A stretch of 64,000 nt of DNA from Terriglobia bacterium (GTDB lineage: Bacteria; Acidobacteriota; Terriglobia; Bryobacterales; Bryobacteraceae), in contig JAJPHS010000152.1 in NCBI GenBank assembly GCA_021325175.1, positions 1 through 64,000 on the forward strand. Direction: 5' to 3'. This document shows positions 1 to 7,585 of this stretch, piece after piece; positions within the stretch are counted from its first letter, which is position 1, and each line of letters opens with the position of its first letter. The position numbers and the translations under genes are program-made. Below the pieces are notes generated by a model, which saw nothing but the letters and a program-made list of their open reading frames with translations, was not told the origin of the DNA and made no database searches.

Positions 1-569
1 ACCACCCACACCTTGCGATTTTCGGCGATGAAATCGAACAGAATCGTGAGCAGTCCCAGCCGGCCTTCATCGATGATCGTCGGGCAGCGCAGCGTCACGA
101 TTTGCAGGTCGCCCTGATAGCGGCGCAGGATTTTTTCGCCTTCCCATTTCGAAAGCCCGTAAGTCTCGGCGGGCTTCGGCTCGTCGTCTTCCCGCACCGG
201 GCGGCCGAAGTTCTGCGCCCAAAGACAGTTGGACGAGGTGTAGATCAGCCGCTCGACTTTCGCCAGCCGCGCCTGTTCGGCGACTTCGCGGGTGCCGTCG
301 ACGTTCGAGGTCCACAGCGTGTGCTCATCCACGCCGCCATGGGCGAGCATCGCCGCGCAGTGATAAACGGCGCCGATCTTATGCCGCGAGAAGATGCGCT
401 TCAGGGCTTCCGAGTCGCGAATATCGGCCTGATGCGATTCGAGATGGGGATGCTCGGCCGGGCTCGGCTGCAAGTCGACGTTGATGACCGCGAGTCCCTG
501 ATCGAGGAGCCGCGCCACGAGCAGCGATCCGAGGAATCCCGAGCCGCCGGTGACCAGAACTGTTCTCAT
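1..569 (-). CDS. NAD-dependent epimerase/dehydratase, 3' end cut by window
   Basis: The first 189 codons of an extended short-chain dehydrogenase are visible, and the gene runs off the left edge. The N-terminus MRTVLVTGGSGFLGS carries the Rossmann GxxGFxG nucleotide-binding motif. A later YGLSKWE matches the catalytic YxxxK, and TSSN before it fits the catalytic Ser region. The ATG at 569 is chosen because it sits directly before the glycine motif. The family acts on nucleotide sugars, but the substrate cannot be told from this part. It lies on the same strand as the downstream methyltransferase and just after it, so the two may be co-transcribed in a surface-sugar context. Confidence 0.85.
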   Translation of the reverse strand, partial: MRTVLVTGGSGFLGSLLVARLLDQGLAVINVDLQPSPAEHPHLESHQADIRDSEALKRIFSRHKIGAVYHCAAMLAHGGVDEHTLWTSNVDGTREVAEQARLAKVERLIYTSSNCLWAQNFGRPVREDDEPKPAETYGLSKWEGEKILRRYQGDLQIVTLRCPTIIDEGRLGLLTILFDFIAENRKVWV

Positions 570-641
570 AATCGGCAGATCGGGGGGAATCGGACGCAAC
601 TCTATAGGGTAGCCACCTGACTTGGTTCAGTTTTGGTCGAA

Positions 642-1568
642 TCAAGGCCGCAGCAAGGCCACTTCGGGATGGATAATCCTTCCGGTGATGGTGCACGGAG
701 TGAATTCCGCTTTGTAGGCCGGCCAGATCTCGCGAGCGATTCGCGGAAGCTCATCGGTGTCTTCGGTGTGGTGTTCCAACTCCAGCGACATGCGGGGGTG
801 AAACTTCCGCAGAGTTTGCGACGCGCCGAGGAGCGCGTGGCTTTCGGCGCCTTCGATGTCCATTTTGATGAAATCGACTTTTTCAAGACGCAGCTCCGCG
901 ACGATTTCGTCGATGGTGACCAGCGGAACCATGATGGTGCGCGCTCCGCGCCCGCCGAGCACCAGGCTGCTGCCGAGCGGATTGGGATCGATATGCAGCG
1001 GCAGCGTGGAATCGGCATCCCAGGCGCCTTTGGGAACCACGATGACGCGGCCGGAGGAGATTTCCCGCTGCAAGTTTCTGCGCAGGCATTCAAGCGTCGT
1101 GGGTTCCGGCTCGACCGCGACGACGAGCTTCGCGCCGGCGCGCAAAGCATCGCGAGTCACTGTGCCGACGTTTGCTCCAATGTCCAGGACGACGTCGCCG
1201 GGCTGGACCATTCCCGCCCGAATGCGATATACGTCCGCTTGGCTTTCGGCGACCAGCTCCGGCAATGTGCCGCCATTGAGCTGAAACCAGGTCGGACCTA
1301 AGGGAGTTTCGAAGAGCGCGATCGGGCCGTCATTTTTCGCGAGGCGGACCGTGGGTTCGGCGGCGTCCTCCTCCCGTTTCGCATCGAAAATGCCGCGAGA
1401 AAAAACAGAGCACCCCTGCGCGACCGTGATTTTCCCGCGCAGCTTGCCCAGGACGACGGTGGCCCGGTCCGGCGCGATTTCGGCGATGGTCAATCCGAGG
1501 ACCGCGGCAAGAGCAAGACCGGAGGCTAAGATCGCAACGCCAGTCAGGAACCCCTTTTCTTTTTTCAT
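642..1568 (-). CDS. FkbM-family SAM-dependent methyltransferase, membrane-anchored
   Basis: This 308-residue protein starts MKKEKGF and has one hydrophobic segment at about residues 8-28, so it is probably inner-membrane anchored. The methyltransferase core follows, with the SAM motif VVLDIGANVGTVT and acidic VEPEP at the end of strand 2. FIKMDIEGAE is the FkbM hallmark. The family methylates hydroxyl groups of sugars or lipids; the substrate here is unknown. The start at 1568 is preferred over an upstream in-frame start at 1640 because GGGAG lies about 8 nt before it and the anchor begins there. Confidence 0.85.
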   Translation of the reverse strand: MKKEKGFLTGVAILASGLALAAVLGLTIAEIAPDRATVVLGKLRGKITVAQGCSVFSRGIFDAKREEDAAEPTVRLAKNDGPIALFETPLGPTWFQLNGGTLPELVAESQADVYRIRAGMVQPGDVVLDIGANVGTVTRDALRAGAKLVVAVEPEPTTLECLRRNLQREISSGRVIVVPKGAWDADSTLPLHIDPNPLGSSLVLGGRGARTIMVPLVTIDEIVAELRLEKVDFIKMDIEGAESHALLGASQTLRKFHPRMSLELEHHTEDTDELPRIAREIWPAYKAEFTPCTITGRIIHPEVALLRP

Positions 1569-1931
1569 ATTTTCTACTCCCGGTTCATCGGCCGTTTCCG
1601 GGCGGGGCGTTAGGTGCGTAAACCGTAGCACTCGAACCAAATCCGTGTGATCAATCGTCGAGCCGGTTTGAGTCGCTTGCCGCAGTGAGGCATAACCTGC
1701 GCGAGTTGATGCCCTTCGGGGGCGATTCGATCACATCCCTCCCACGAAAGAATCGAAACCCGTCCCTTGCACCCTCCGGGTTGCAGGTACTGGTCAGCTA
1801 TCACTGCGCTGCGGCCAATCGCTAATGGCGCCGTGACCTACTGCCGGACAATACCGTCATTTCTTTCCACAATATGCACTAATTTCACGTCATTTACCAG
1901 AAGGGAGCTTTCGGCTACAGAAGGGGTCTGT
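1569..1931. other. Intergenic region, no gene recognised
   Basis: This is a 363-bp gap between the divergent methyltransferase and the AraC-type gene. No ORF with a convincing start or composition and no tRNA-like cloverleaf was seen. It must hold the promoters of both neighbours. The part nearest 1932 is more AT-rich and has AGAAGGGG just before the ATG as the ribosome-binding site. Confidence 0.5.
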
Positions 1932-2273
1932 ATGAAGGATTCCAAAAAAGTGCGTCTGCTGCTGCTCATGAACGAGCTATCACCTAATCCTCAGCTGCGT
2001 CTTCGCGACCTCAGTAAGCGGATTTCCCTTTCCGAGCGACAGACTCGGAATCTTCTAAAAGACCTCACCGGCTTGGGCTTTCGCGCCTACCTCCGCCATC
2101 TTCGATTGCAAAACGCATTGGATCTACTGCTGAAAGATTGTAGTGTGAAATACATTGCGAGTGTTGTAGGTTATCGTGACACGAGCGCACTTGATCGAGA
2201 TTTCAGCCGAACATTTGGAGACTCTCCGACAGCCTATCGACGCGACAGAATTCGTTTTGAAAATCGAGGCTAG
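1932..2273 (+). CDS. Stand-alone AraC-type HTH transcriptional regulator
   Basis: The 113-residue protein consists almost only of the double helix-turn-helix of AraC/XylS regulators. The first HTH is in LRDLSKRISLSERQTRNL. The second is in VKYIASVVGYRDTSALDRDF, followed by the typical FGDSPTAYRR. There is no N-terminal ligand-binding domain. The ATG at 1932 follows GAAGGGG at good spacing; the longer frame back to 1767 encodes no recognisable sequence. It is transcribed toward the cassette, and two direct repeats plus a strong promoter begin 13 bp after its stop codon. It is therefore the natural candidate regulator of that promoter (inference). Confidence 0.8.
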   Translation: MKDSKKVRLLLLMNELSPNPQLRLRDLSKRISLSERQTRNLLKDLTGLGFRAYLRHLRLQNALDLLLKDCSVKYIASVVGYRDTSALDRDFSRTFGDSPTAYRRDRIRFENRG

Positions 2274-2286
2274 CCTGCCATTGCCG

Positions 2287-2318
2287 AACCGCTTTCCGAA
2301 TTTGCAAACCGTTTTCCG
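2287..2318 (+). promoter_or_regulatory. Two direct repeats, putative AraC-type operator
   Basis: AACCGCTTTCCG at 2287-2298 recurs as AACCGTTTTCCG at 2307-2318, with 11 of 12 bases identical and a 20-bp period. The second copy directly abuts the -35 hexamer at 2319. Tandem half-sites about two helical turns apart next to the -35 box are the classical arrangement for AraC-family activators. An AraC-type gene ends 13 bp upstream. Binding itself is inferred. Confidence 0.6.
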
Positions 2319-2347
2319 TTGACAATAGCTCGTTTTGGAGCTATAAA
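2319..2347 (+). promoter_or_regulatory. Consensus sigma70 promoter of the Cys-rich cassette
   Basis: TTGACA at 2319-2324 is followed after exactly 17 bp by TATAAA at 2342-2347. This matches the housekeeping consensus in 11 of 12 positions with ideal spacing. A start near 2354 would give a 5' leader of about 140 nt before the ATG at 2496. The leader is AT-rich and holds no recognised riboswitch. Confidence 0.75.
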
Positions 2348-2495
2348 AATGTGAACAGACGAAAGTCCATATGCTTTTTAGCCGGCGTTGTTCAGCCAAA
2401 TTCGTGGGCAGATGGGTTTCTTTGGAATTTATTCGAGCTTGAATAAGGGGCATCGCCCTGGAAGTTTCTGAGCGTTGACTGGAGGGCAGGTTTCT

Positions 2496-3026
2496 ATGCG
2501 TCTAAAGATCACGATTATGAGCGCATTATTGAGCACACTCGCCGTTGGGTGGATATGGTTTGAAGGGCGGAGCCCGGCAATCTCGGGCGACATGGTTCGA
2601 ATGGAAATCGTCTCGCCGTCCGGTGTTCGCTTGGCATCGTTTTTCGATGGCCTCCCCGTGGACTCTCGATTCGTCGCGGGCGAGATCATTGCACCGGATC
2701 GTCGAGGGTGCGGTTCAAGCCAACGGAAGTCTAAGCTGTCCGCATGGATGAAAACGCTTTGGGGTGTGGCGGTCGTGCACGCGCAGAGTGGTTGTACGTG
2801 CAACTTTATAGTCATGAGCGGGCCATGCGGTGGAAGTTGTACGGGCAGTGTCGGTTTTCCCGAACCACCCGCGGGATCAGCATGTAGTGGCTATAAATAT
2901 GTTGGCTGCGCCACCAGCTGTACCATTAGCGGACAACAATGTACCGGTATCGCGTGTTACAGTTCCTGCAGTTGCCCCACTGGTGGCGGGGGTGGCTGCT
3001 GCGGCTGCGATCCATGGTTGTGCTAG
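2496..3026 (+). CDS. Secreted cysteine-rich protein (16 Cys), unknown function
   Basis: The 176-residue protein starts at an ATG preceded by GGAGGGCAGG. Residues 6-22 form a hydrophobic signal or anchor segment. A low-cysteine middle part follows, then a tail that holds 15 cysteines between residues 100 and 176 (100, 102, 111, 115, 130, 138, 142, 149, 154, 158, 160, 168, 169, 171, 176) and ends GCCGCDPWLC after five glycines. A sixteenth Cys is at 72. Such a tail in an exported protein implies disulfides, metal binding or cofactor cross-links. A thioredoxin-like protein is encoded two genes downstream. The setting recalls mau operons (Cys-rich MauA, propeller MauB, MauD), but the MauA sequence is not recognised. 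The family is unknown to me. Confidence 0.75.
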   Translation: MRLKITIMSALLSTLAVGWIWFEGRSPAISGDMVRMEIVSPSGVRLASFFDGLPVDSRFVAGEIIAPDRRGCGSSQRKSKLSAWMKTLWGVAVVHAQSGCTCNFIVMSGPCGGSCTGSVGFPEPPAGSACSGYKYVGCATSCTISGQQCTGIACYSSCSCPTGGGGGCCGCDPWLC

Positions 3027-3072
3027 CTCACGGCGTAGAGATCATTGTTTTTCATTAACCCTGAGGTTCGCT

Positions 3073-4041
3073 ATGAAGAAAAATGTATTTTCGACTTCGC
3101 TGGTATTGTTCACCCCACTTGCGTTCATCCTCGCCGGTCACTTGGCCGGACAATCGCTTTCTCCCATCTCCGAAGTCAAGCTCAACTTCAACTACCGCGC
3201 CCCGTTCCCGGTTTGGACAGGAGGCGCGATCGTTGGATACGAAAATAACTTCACCAGAACTCCGGTCATCCACTCCTATGACGCGGAGGGAACTGAGATG
3301 CAGCCGATCGCGTTCAGCCTTCCTGGTGCGGCGAAGGTCGTGATTAGCGGGGTCGCGCGGTCCGCGGACGGATCGTATGCGGTCGCGGGCAGTTCATGGG
3401 ACAGCAGCGGGCGTAGTGGTGGATTCATCACCTGGATCTCCGCCGACCGTCAGACTCTGAGAACCGTCCGGCCTTTCCCCTACATCCCCGACATGATCGC
3501 CATCGCGCCCGACGGCTCCATTTGGACCGTCGGCGCCGAAAGAGTTAATGGAACCGAGAACGATCCCGCGGTAAACAGAAGCCATGGCGTGGTTCGGCAC
3601 TTCAGCGCCAGCGGGATTCAGTTGGCGGACTTCATCCCGCGCCGGCAGCTCTTCAGCGGAAGGGCAATGGGCCAGGGTATCGTCGCTTCAAACCATGATC
3701 GCATCGGGTGGTACGCAATCGTCGAGCAGCGTTATGTCGAAGTGACCTTCGATGGTAAAGTGGCCGCGTACCCCGGCATCGCCCCGCCCGGAAGCGACTG
3801 GCAAGTCAATGGCGTCGCCTTGCTCGACGACGGCGGCGTGATCGCCAGCGCGAGAGCGCACAACGCGACGTCCGGCTCCGCGCTCTATCGTCTGGATCGA
3901 TCCACAAAAACCTGGGTAGCGATGAATGCGCCGGAAGGCGAGAGCCAACCAATCGTCTTAGGGAGCGATGGCTCACGAATCCTGCTTTTCTCCGTGAAGA
4001 ACTGGACCAACACGTTCGAGCTTACTGAGTTCGGACACTGA
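3073..4041 (+). CDS. Secreted propeller-like protein
   Basis: The 322-residue protein has a signal peptide ending near AGHLAGQS. The rest alternates short strand-like stretches with recurring units such as VARSADGSYAVAG, IAIAPDGSIWTVG and VALLDDGGVIASAR, which resemble blades of a six-bladed beta-propeller. The start at 3073 (MKKNVF) lies just after GAGG and begins the signal peptide; the longer in-frame extension back to 2830 overlaps the Cys-rich gene and is rejected. It lies 46 bp after the Cys-rich gene and 26 bp before the thioredoxin gene, so it is probably part of one operon and a periplasmic partner of the Cys-rich protein. The exact function is unknown. Confidence 0.7.
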   Translation: MKKNVFSTSLVLFTPLAFILAGHLAGQSLSPISEVKLNFNYRAPFPVWTGGAIVGYENNFTRTPVIHSYDAEGTEMQPIAFSLPGAAKVVISGVARSADGSYAVAGSSWDSSGRSGGFITWISADRQTLRTVRPFPYIPDMIAIAPDGSIWTVGAERVNGTENDPAVNRSHGVVRHFSASGIQLADFIPRRQLFSGRAMGQGIVASNHDRIGWYAIVEQRYVEVTFDGKVAAYPGIAPPGSDWQVNGVALLDDGGVIASARAHNATSGSALYRLDRSTKTWVAMNAPEGESQPIVLGSDGSRILLFSVKNWTNTFELTEFGH

Positions 4042-4067
4042 GCTTTGTGGAATTGGGTGAGATGCGC

Positions 4068-4739
4068 ATGAAATCAAGCTGGAAATCACTGTCGTTAGTC
4101 CTATCGGCAACGGTCGCGCTCTCCATTGCGCTTAACTTACTCCAAGCGAAACGGATTCTCGATCTCGAAGAAGGCCCCGGAGCTCCGCCGTCGAGCGTCC
4201 TGCGCACAGGAAGCCAAGCGCCGGACCTACACGCGAAAGACCTATTGGGAAACGATTTCGTACTGTCATTCCACTCCAAGCTGCCGAAACCCGTTGTATT
4301 GTACGTGTTCAGCCAGTCGTGCCATTGGTGCCAACGGAATTCGCCGAGCATCAACTCGCTTGTTGCTCAGGTGGGCAGCAAATATAGATTCATCGGCCTT
4401 TCGTTATCCGACACCGGAGTTGGCCCATTTTTAAAACAGCATCAACACGTCTTCCCCGCATATCAGAACCTATCGACCGATACCATTTCCGCATATGGCT
4501 TGGGTGCGACGCCCACTACGATTGTCCTTTCAACGAATGGAACGATTCTGGCGAACTGGCCTGGCGCATATTCGGGTGTTACGAAGAGCCAAATCGAGAA
4601 ATTTTTCGGCATTCACTTGCGGAATTGGGATCTTAATCTTTTAAGCTATGGGGCGGCGGATCCCCCTCATTTGTGTCGTCGTAGTCGCCGGGTTCGGCGG
4701 TTTGGTTTACTGGTCCTACCGCATTGCTCATTCGGATGA
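4068..4739 (+). CDS. Membrane-anchored TlpA/MauD-like thioredoxin
   Basis: The 223-residue protein has an N-terminal membrane anchor (about residues 7-24). A redoxin fold follows, with SQAPDLHAKDLLG typical of TlpA/ResA proteins, an active-site CHWC at residues 85-88 and a cis-Pro region GATPTTIVL. It should act in the periplasm as a thiol-disulfide oxidoreductase. In this operon the likely client is the 16-Cys protein (inference). The start at 4068 is preferred over upstream in-frame starts because GGGTGAG lies about 7 nt before it. The last 30 or so residues overlap the next gene by 92 bp and are Arg-rich, unlike the family C-terminus, which normally ends near FFGIHL. Confidence 0.85.
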   Translation: MKSSWKSLSLVLSATVALSIALNLLQAKRILDLEEGPGAPPSSVLRTGSQAPDLHAKDLLGNDFVLSFHSKLPKPVVLYVFSQSCHWCQRNSPSINSLVAQVGSKYRFIGLSLSDTGVGPFLKQHQHVFPAYQNLSTDTISAYGLGATPTTIVLSTNGTILANWPGAYSGVTKSQIEKFFGIHLRNWDLNLLSYGAADPPHLCRRSRRVRRFGLLVLPHCSFG

Positions 4740-6282
4740 CCCAGTTCCTTCGCCACCGATGAGTTTGATCGCCGGGATTGGGAATCTACATCACCCGATT
4801 TCCACTCTAAATGACGAGGCTCAGAAGTTCTTCGACCAGGGATTGACACTTATTTACGGCTTCGACTTTGGAGCGGCCGTGCGCTCGTTTGAGCGCGCTG
4901 CCAACCTGGATCCCAGATCTTCGATGCCGTACTGGGGCATCGCCCTCGCCAGTGGTCCAAACTACAACCGGCCTACTCCGGGACCTGGACAGGAGAAGGC
5001 GGCGTATCAGGCGATCCAGACCGCTCGTAAACTTTCTTCGGGGGCGTCCGACGAGGAGCGCGCCTATGTCGAGGCGCTTGCACGCAGGTACTCGCTTGAG
5101 GAAAAGCCGGATTTCGGCAGAATCGCGCAGAGTTACGCGGACGCGATGCGGGATCTGTATCACCGTTTCCCGGATGATCCCGACGTCGCCGCTCTTTATG
5201 CCGAGAGCCTGATGGATCTGCACCCATGGCAATTGTGGAGGAATGACGGCACGCCGCGCGAGAACACTCCTGAAATCCTCCAAGTGCTTGAAAGAGCTCT
5301 CCACCGCTGGCCGAAGCACGTTGGACTCAACCATTTTTATATACACGCAGTCGAAGGATCGCGGCACCCTGAAGATGCCCTCGCGTCGGCACGGTTGCTC
5401 GAAACTCTCGTTCCGGCCTGTAGTCACTTGGTACATATGCCTGCGCACGTGTATTTCCGTACCGGCTACTACGCCGAGGCGGTACGCGTTAGCGAAAGTG
5501 CCGTTGGGGTTGATAACAGCGAATACCAGCACGACCAGGACGGGAGCGGGGTCTTCCTTGGCTACATTCATCACAACCTTATCTACCTGGCGGCGTCCGC
5601 GATCATGGAAGGGGATTATGACCAAGCCTACAGCGCGCTCGCCGCCCTTGCGTCATCGGCGAGATCGGAGTTGTATGAAACGTATGGCCTCCTGCTCCCG
5701 CTACGCTTTGGCCAATGGGACCGGGTTCTTGCGGTGCCACCACCCGACGGGAAGGCGCAGGCGGTTCGAATGTTCTGGAGATATGCTCGGGGGGTCGCGT
5801 TTGCCGCAAAATTCCGGATCGGCGAGGCGGTTGAGGAAAGTCATGAAATGGATCAGGAATACGCACGCATAGCGCCAGGCAGGGCATTCGGCTCTTTTTT
5901 TAATGACTGGACCGCGCTTCACACGATTGCTCGCGATATCCTGGACGCGCGAATTGAATTGGCACGACATCATCTCGGCCGCGCCGTTGCGGATTTCAAG
6001 AGTGCAGTTCAGACCGAAGACAACCTTGCTTTTGATGATTTACCGGATTGGTACTATCCCGTTCGCGAATCGCTCGGATCTGCGCTGTACCGCGCCGGGC
6101 GCTTCAAAGAAGCGGAGCGGGTCTTTCGCGAGGACTTGAATCGGACTCCGCGAAACCCACGCTCTCTCTTCGGCTTGTGGAAGACACTCCAGAAGCAGAA
6201 CAGGGTCGCCGAAGCCGAGAACGCACGTCGCGAATTTACAGCTAGTTGGAAGGGCGGCCCGATAAGGATCGAGGATTTTTGA
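4648..6282 (+). CDS. Membrane-anchored TPR-repeat protein
   Basis: The 544-residue protein has an N-terminal membrane segment (residues 5-28). Tetratricopeptide units follow, for example FFDQGLTLIYGFDFGAAVRSF with DPRSSMPYWG, and a C-terminal pair ending near GRFKEAERVFREDLNRTPRN. TPR arrays mediate protein-protein contacts; no enzyme domain is visible. The start at 4648 is preferred because the membrane segment follows it directly. This makes a 92-bp overlap with the thioredoxin gene, so the two should be translationally linked. The stop overlaps the TTG start of the molybdoprotein, which suggests that all five genes form one unit. Confidence 0.8.
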   Translation: MGRRIPLICVVVVAGFGGLVYWSYRIAHSDDPVPSPPMSLIAGIGNLHHPISTLNDEAQKFFDQGLTLIYGFDFGAAVRSFERAANLDPRSSMPYWGIALASGPNYNRPTPGPGQEKAAYQAIQTARKLSSGASDEERAYVEALARRYSLEEKPDFGRIAQSYADAMRDLYHRFPDDPDVAALYAESLMDLHPWQLWRNDGTPRENTPEILQVLERALHRWPKHVGLNHFYIHAVEGSRHPEDALASARLLETLVPACSHLVHMPAHVYFRTGYYAEAVRVSESAVGVDNSEYQHDQDGSGVFLGYIHHNLIYLAASAIMEGDYDQAYSALAALASSARSELYETYGLLLPLRFGQWDRVLAVPPPDGKAQAVRMFWRYARGVAFAAKFRIGEAVEESHEMDQEYARIAPGRAFGSFFNDWTALHTIARDILDARIELARHHLGRAVADFKSAVQTEDNLAFDDLPDWYYPVRESLGSALYRAGRFKEAERVFREDLNRTPRNPRSLFGLWKTLQKQNRVAEAENARREFTASWKGGPIRIEDF

Positions 6283-7400
6283 TAACGCGACGAAGCTCTT
6301 TCGCTGGAATTCTTGGAGCCGGTTTCGACGCGGTCGCGGCCGCTTGTCGAAGTCGCGCCGAGAAACCGGATTTGTTTCTTGGCAGAATACCGTTTTGGCG
6401 TGAGGGCGATCCACCGATGGATACCATCGTCGGAGACGAATTGGATGGCCGACTCTATACAGATTTATCAAATCTGCGAGGAGAGTCACCTCTGACTCCG
6501 ATTTCGCGATTTTATATTCGGAGCCGCGCTTCGCACTTGCTCCCTCCGGCCGAGGATTGGAATATCCGGGTCCGTTCCGGCAGGCGATCCTTCTTCCTCG
6601 CGGCAGCGGCCCTTGTCAGAGCCGCGAAGCCAATGGGCGCACATGTGCTTGAGTGTGCGGGAAACACACGTGCCGCGCACTTTGGCATGATAGGCGCTAC
6701 CGACTGGACAGGCGTTTCGGTGGCCGACGTGCTGGATGAGTTTCAGATTACCGGCAATGTCCTTGTGTCCGGGTTTGATGTGTATCGTGAAGCATCGCGG
6801 AGTTCCAGCGCTGGGGCGAGTTGGATTTTCCCAGACTACAGCTTGCGTCAATCTGCTGCCTTTTTTGCGACACATATGGGCAGTCAGCCATTGACACGGG
6901 ATCACGGTGCACCCGTTCGCTTGGTAGTTCCGGGATGGTACGGCTGCTGCTGCATAAAATGGGTGAATGCGATCGAGGAAAGCGGTGAAAAAATGCGTGC
7001 TACCTCGCAGATGATCGAGTACGCACAACGCACGAATCAGGCCGGGGTACCGCGATTGGCTTCCGAGTATCGACCAGCCTCGATCGATTTAGCGGCGATG
7101 CCCGTCAGAGTTGAAAAGTGGCGAATCGGTGGGCAGGTGCAATATCGAATTGTAGGTGTCGCCTGGGGCGGGGCCGCGCCGGTGAAGTCGCTTCTGATAT
7201 CTTTTGGACCCGATGACCAGTATGTTCCAGTAGTACAGGTTCAACCAGCCGCGGGATTCCGGGCGATCTGGAGCCATTGGTGGAAACCGCTACATCGCGG
7301 CGTCTATCAGATCCAACTTCGCCCGAGCGATGCTTCTATCCAGGCAAGGCGGATGAACCCCGGCTATTATACACGCCTGGTCGAAATATCTGAGAACTGA
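6279..7400 (+). CDS. Tat-exported molybdopterin oxidoreductase (sulfite oxidase-like)
   Basis: The 373-residue protein begins at a TTG that overlaps the previous stop (TTGA), with GAGG upstream. A twin-arginine motif, TRRSSFAG, precedes a hydrophobic stretch. LECAGNTRA (Cys126) corresponds to the molybdenum-ligating cysteine of the sulfite oxidase family. HGAPVRLVVPGWYG followed by KWVNAIE is the family's cofactor-binding segment. The C-terminal third fits the Mo-co dimerisation domain. It should act in the periplasm; the physiological substrate is unknown. Members of the family include SorA, YedY/MsrP and plant nitrate reductase. It is the last gene of the cassette. Confidence 0.85.
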   Translation: MITRRSSFAGILGAGFDAVAAACRSRAEKPDLFLGRIPFWREGDPPMDTIVGDELDGRLYTDLSNLRGESPLTPISRFYIRSRASHLLPPAEDWNIRVRSGRRSFFLAAAALVRAAKPMGAHVLECAGNTRAAHFGMIGATDWTGVSVADVLDEFQITGNVLVSGFDVYREASRSSSAGASWIFPDYSLRQSAAFFATHMGSQPLTRDHGAPVRLVVPGWYGCCCIKWVNAIEESGEKMRATSQMIEYAQRTNQAGVPRLASEYRPASIDLAAMPVRVEKWRIGGQVQYRIVGVAWGGAAPVKSLLISFGPDDQYVPVVQVQPAAGFRAIWSHWWKPLHRGVYQIQLRPSDASIQARRMNPGYYTRLVEISEN

Positions 7401-7585
7401 CGATCTCACTAATAGCTTCGCTCCCCGAATCCGCGGGAACGGCCGCCGAAACGAAGCCCGACGGTCTAGATCGAAATGGGCCGAAGATTGTGTATCAGTC
7501 TGCCACCAGTCTTGAGCGCTAACTGTAATTAATGCATTGCTTTCATTCCGCCGATAATCTCCTGAGCCGGAGAGCCGGCCAGTTC

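Noticed and set aside
2496..3026. Methylamine dehydrogenase light chain (MauA)
   Set aside because: The mau-like neighbourhood is suggestive, but the two conserved tryptophans and the MauA cysteine pattern were not found.
2830..3072. N-terminal extension of the propeller protein
   Set aside because: It overlaps the Cys-rich gene in another frame. The signal peptide and ribosome-binding site place the start at 3073.
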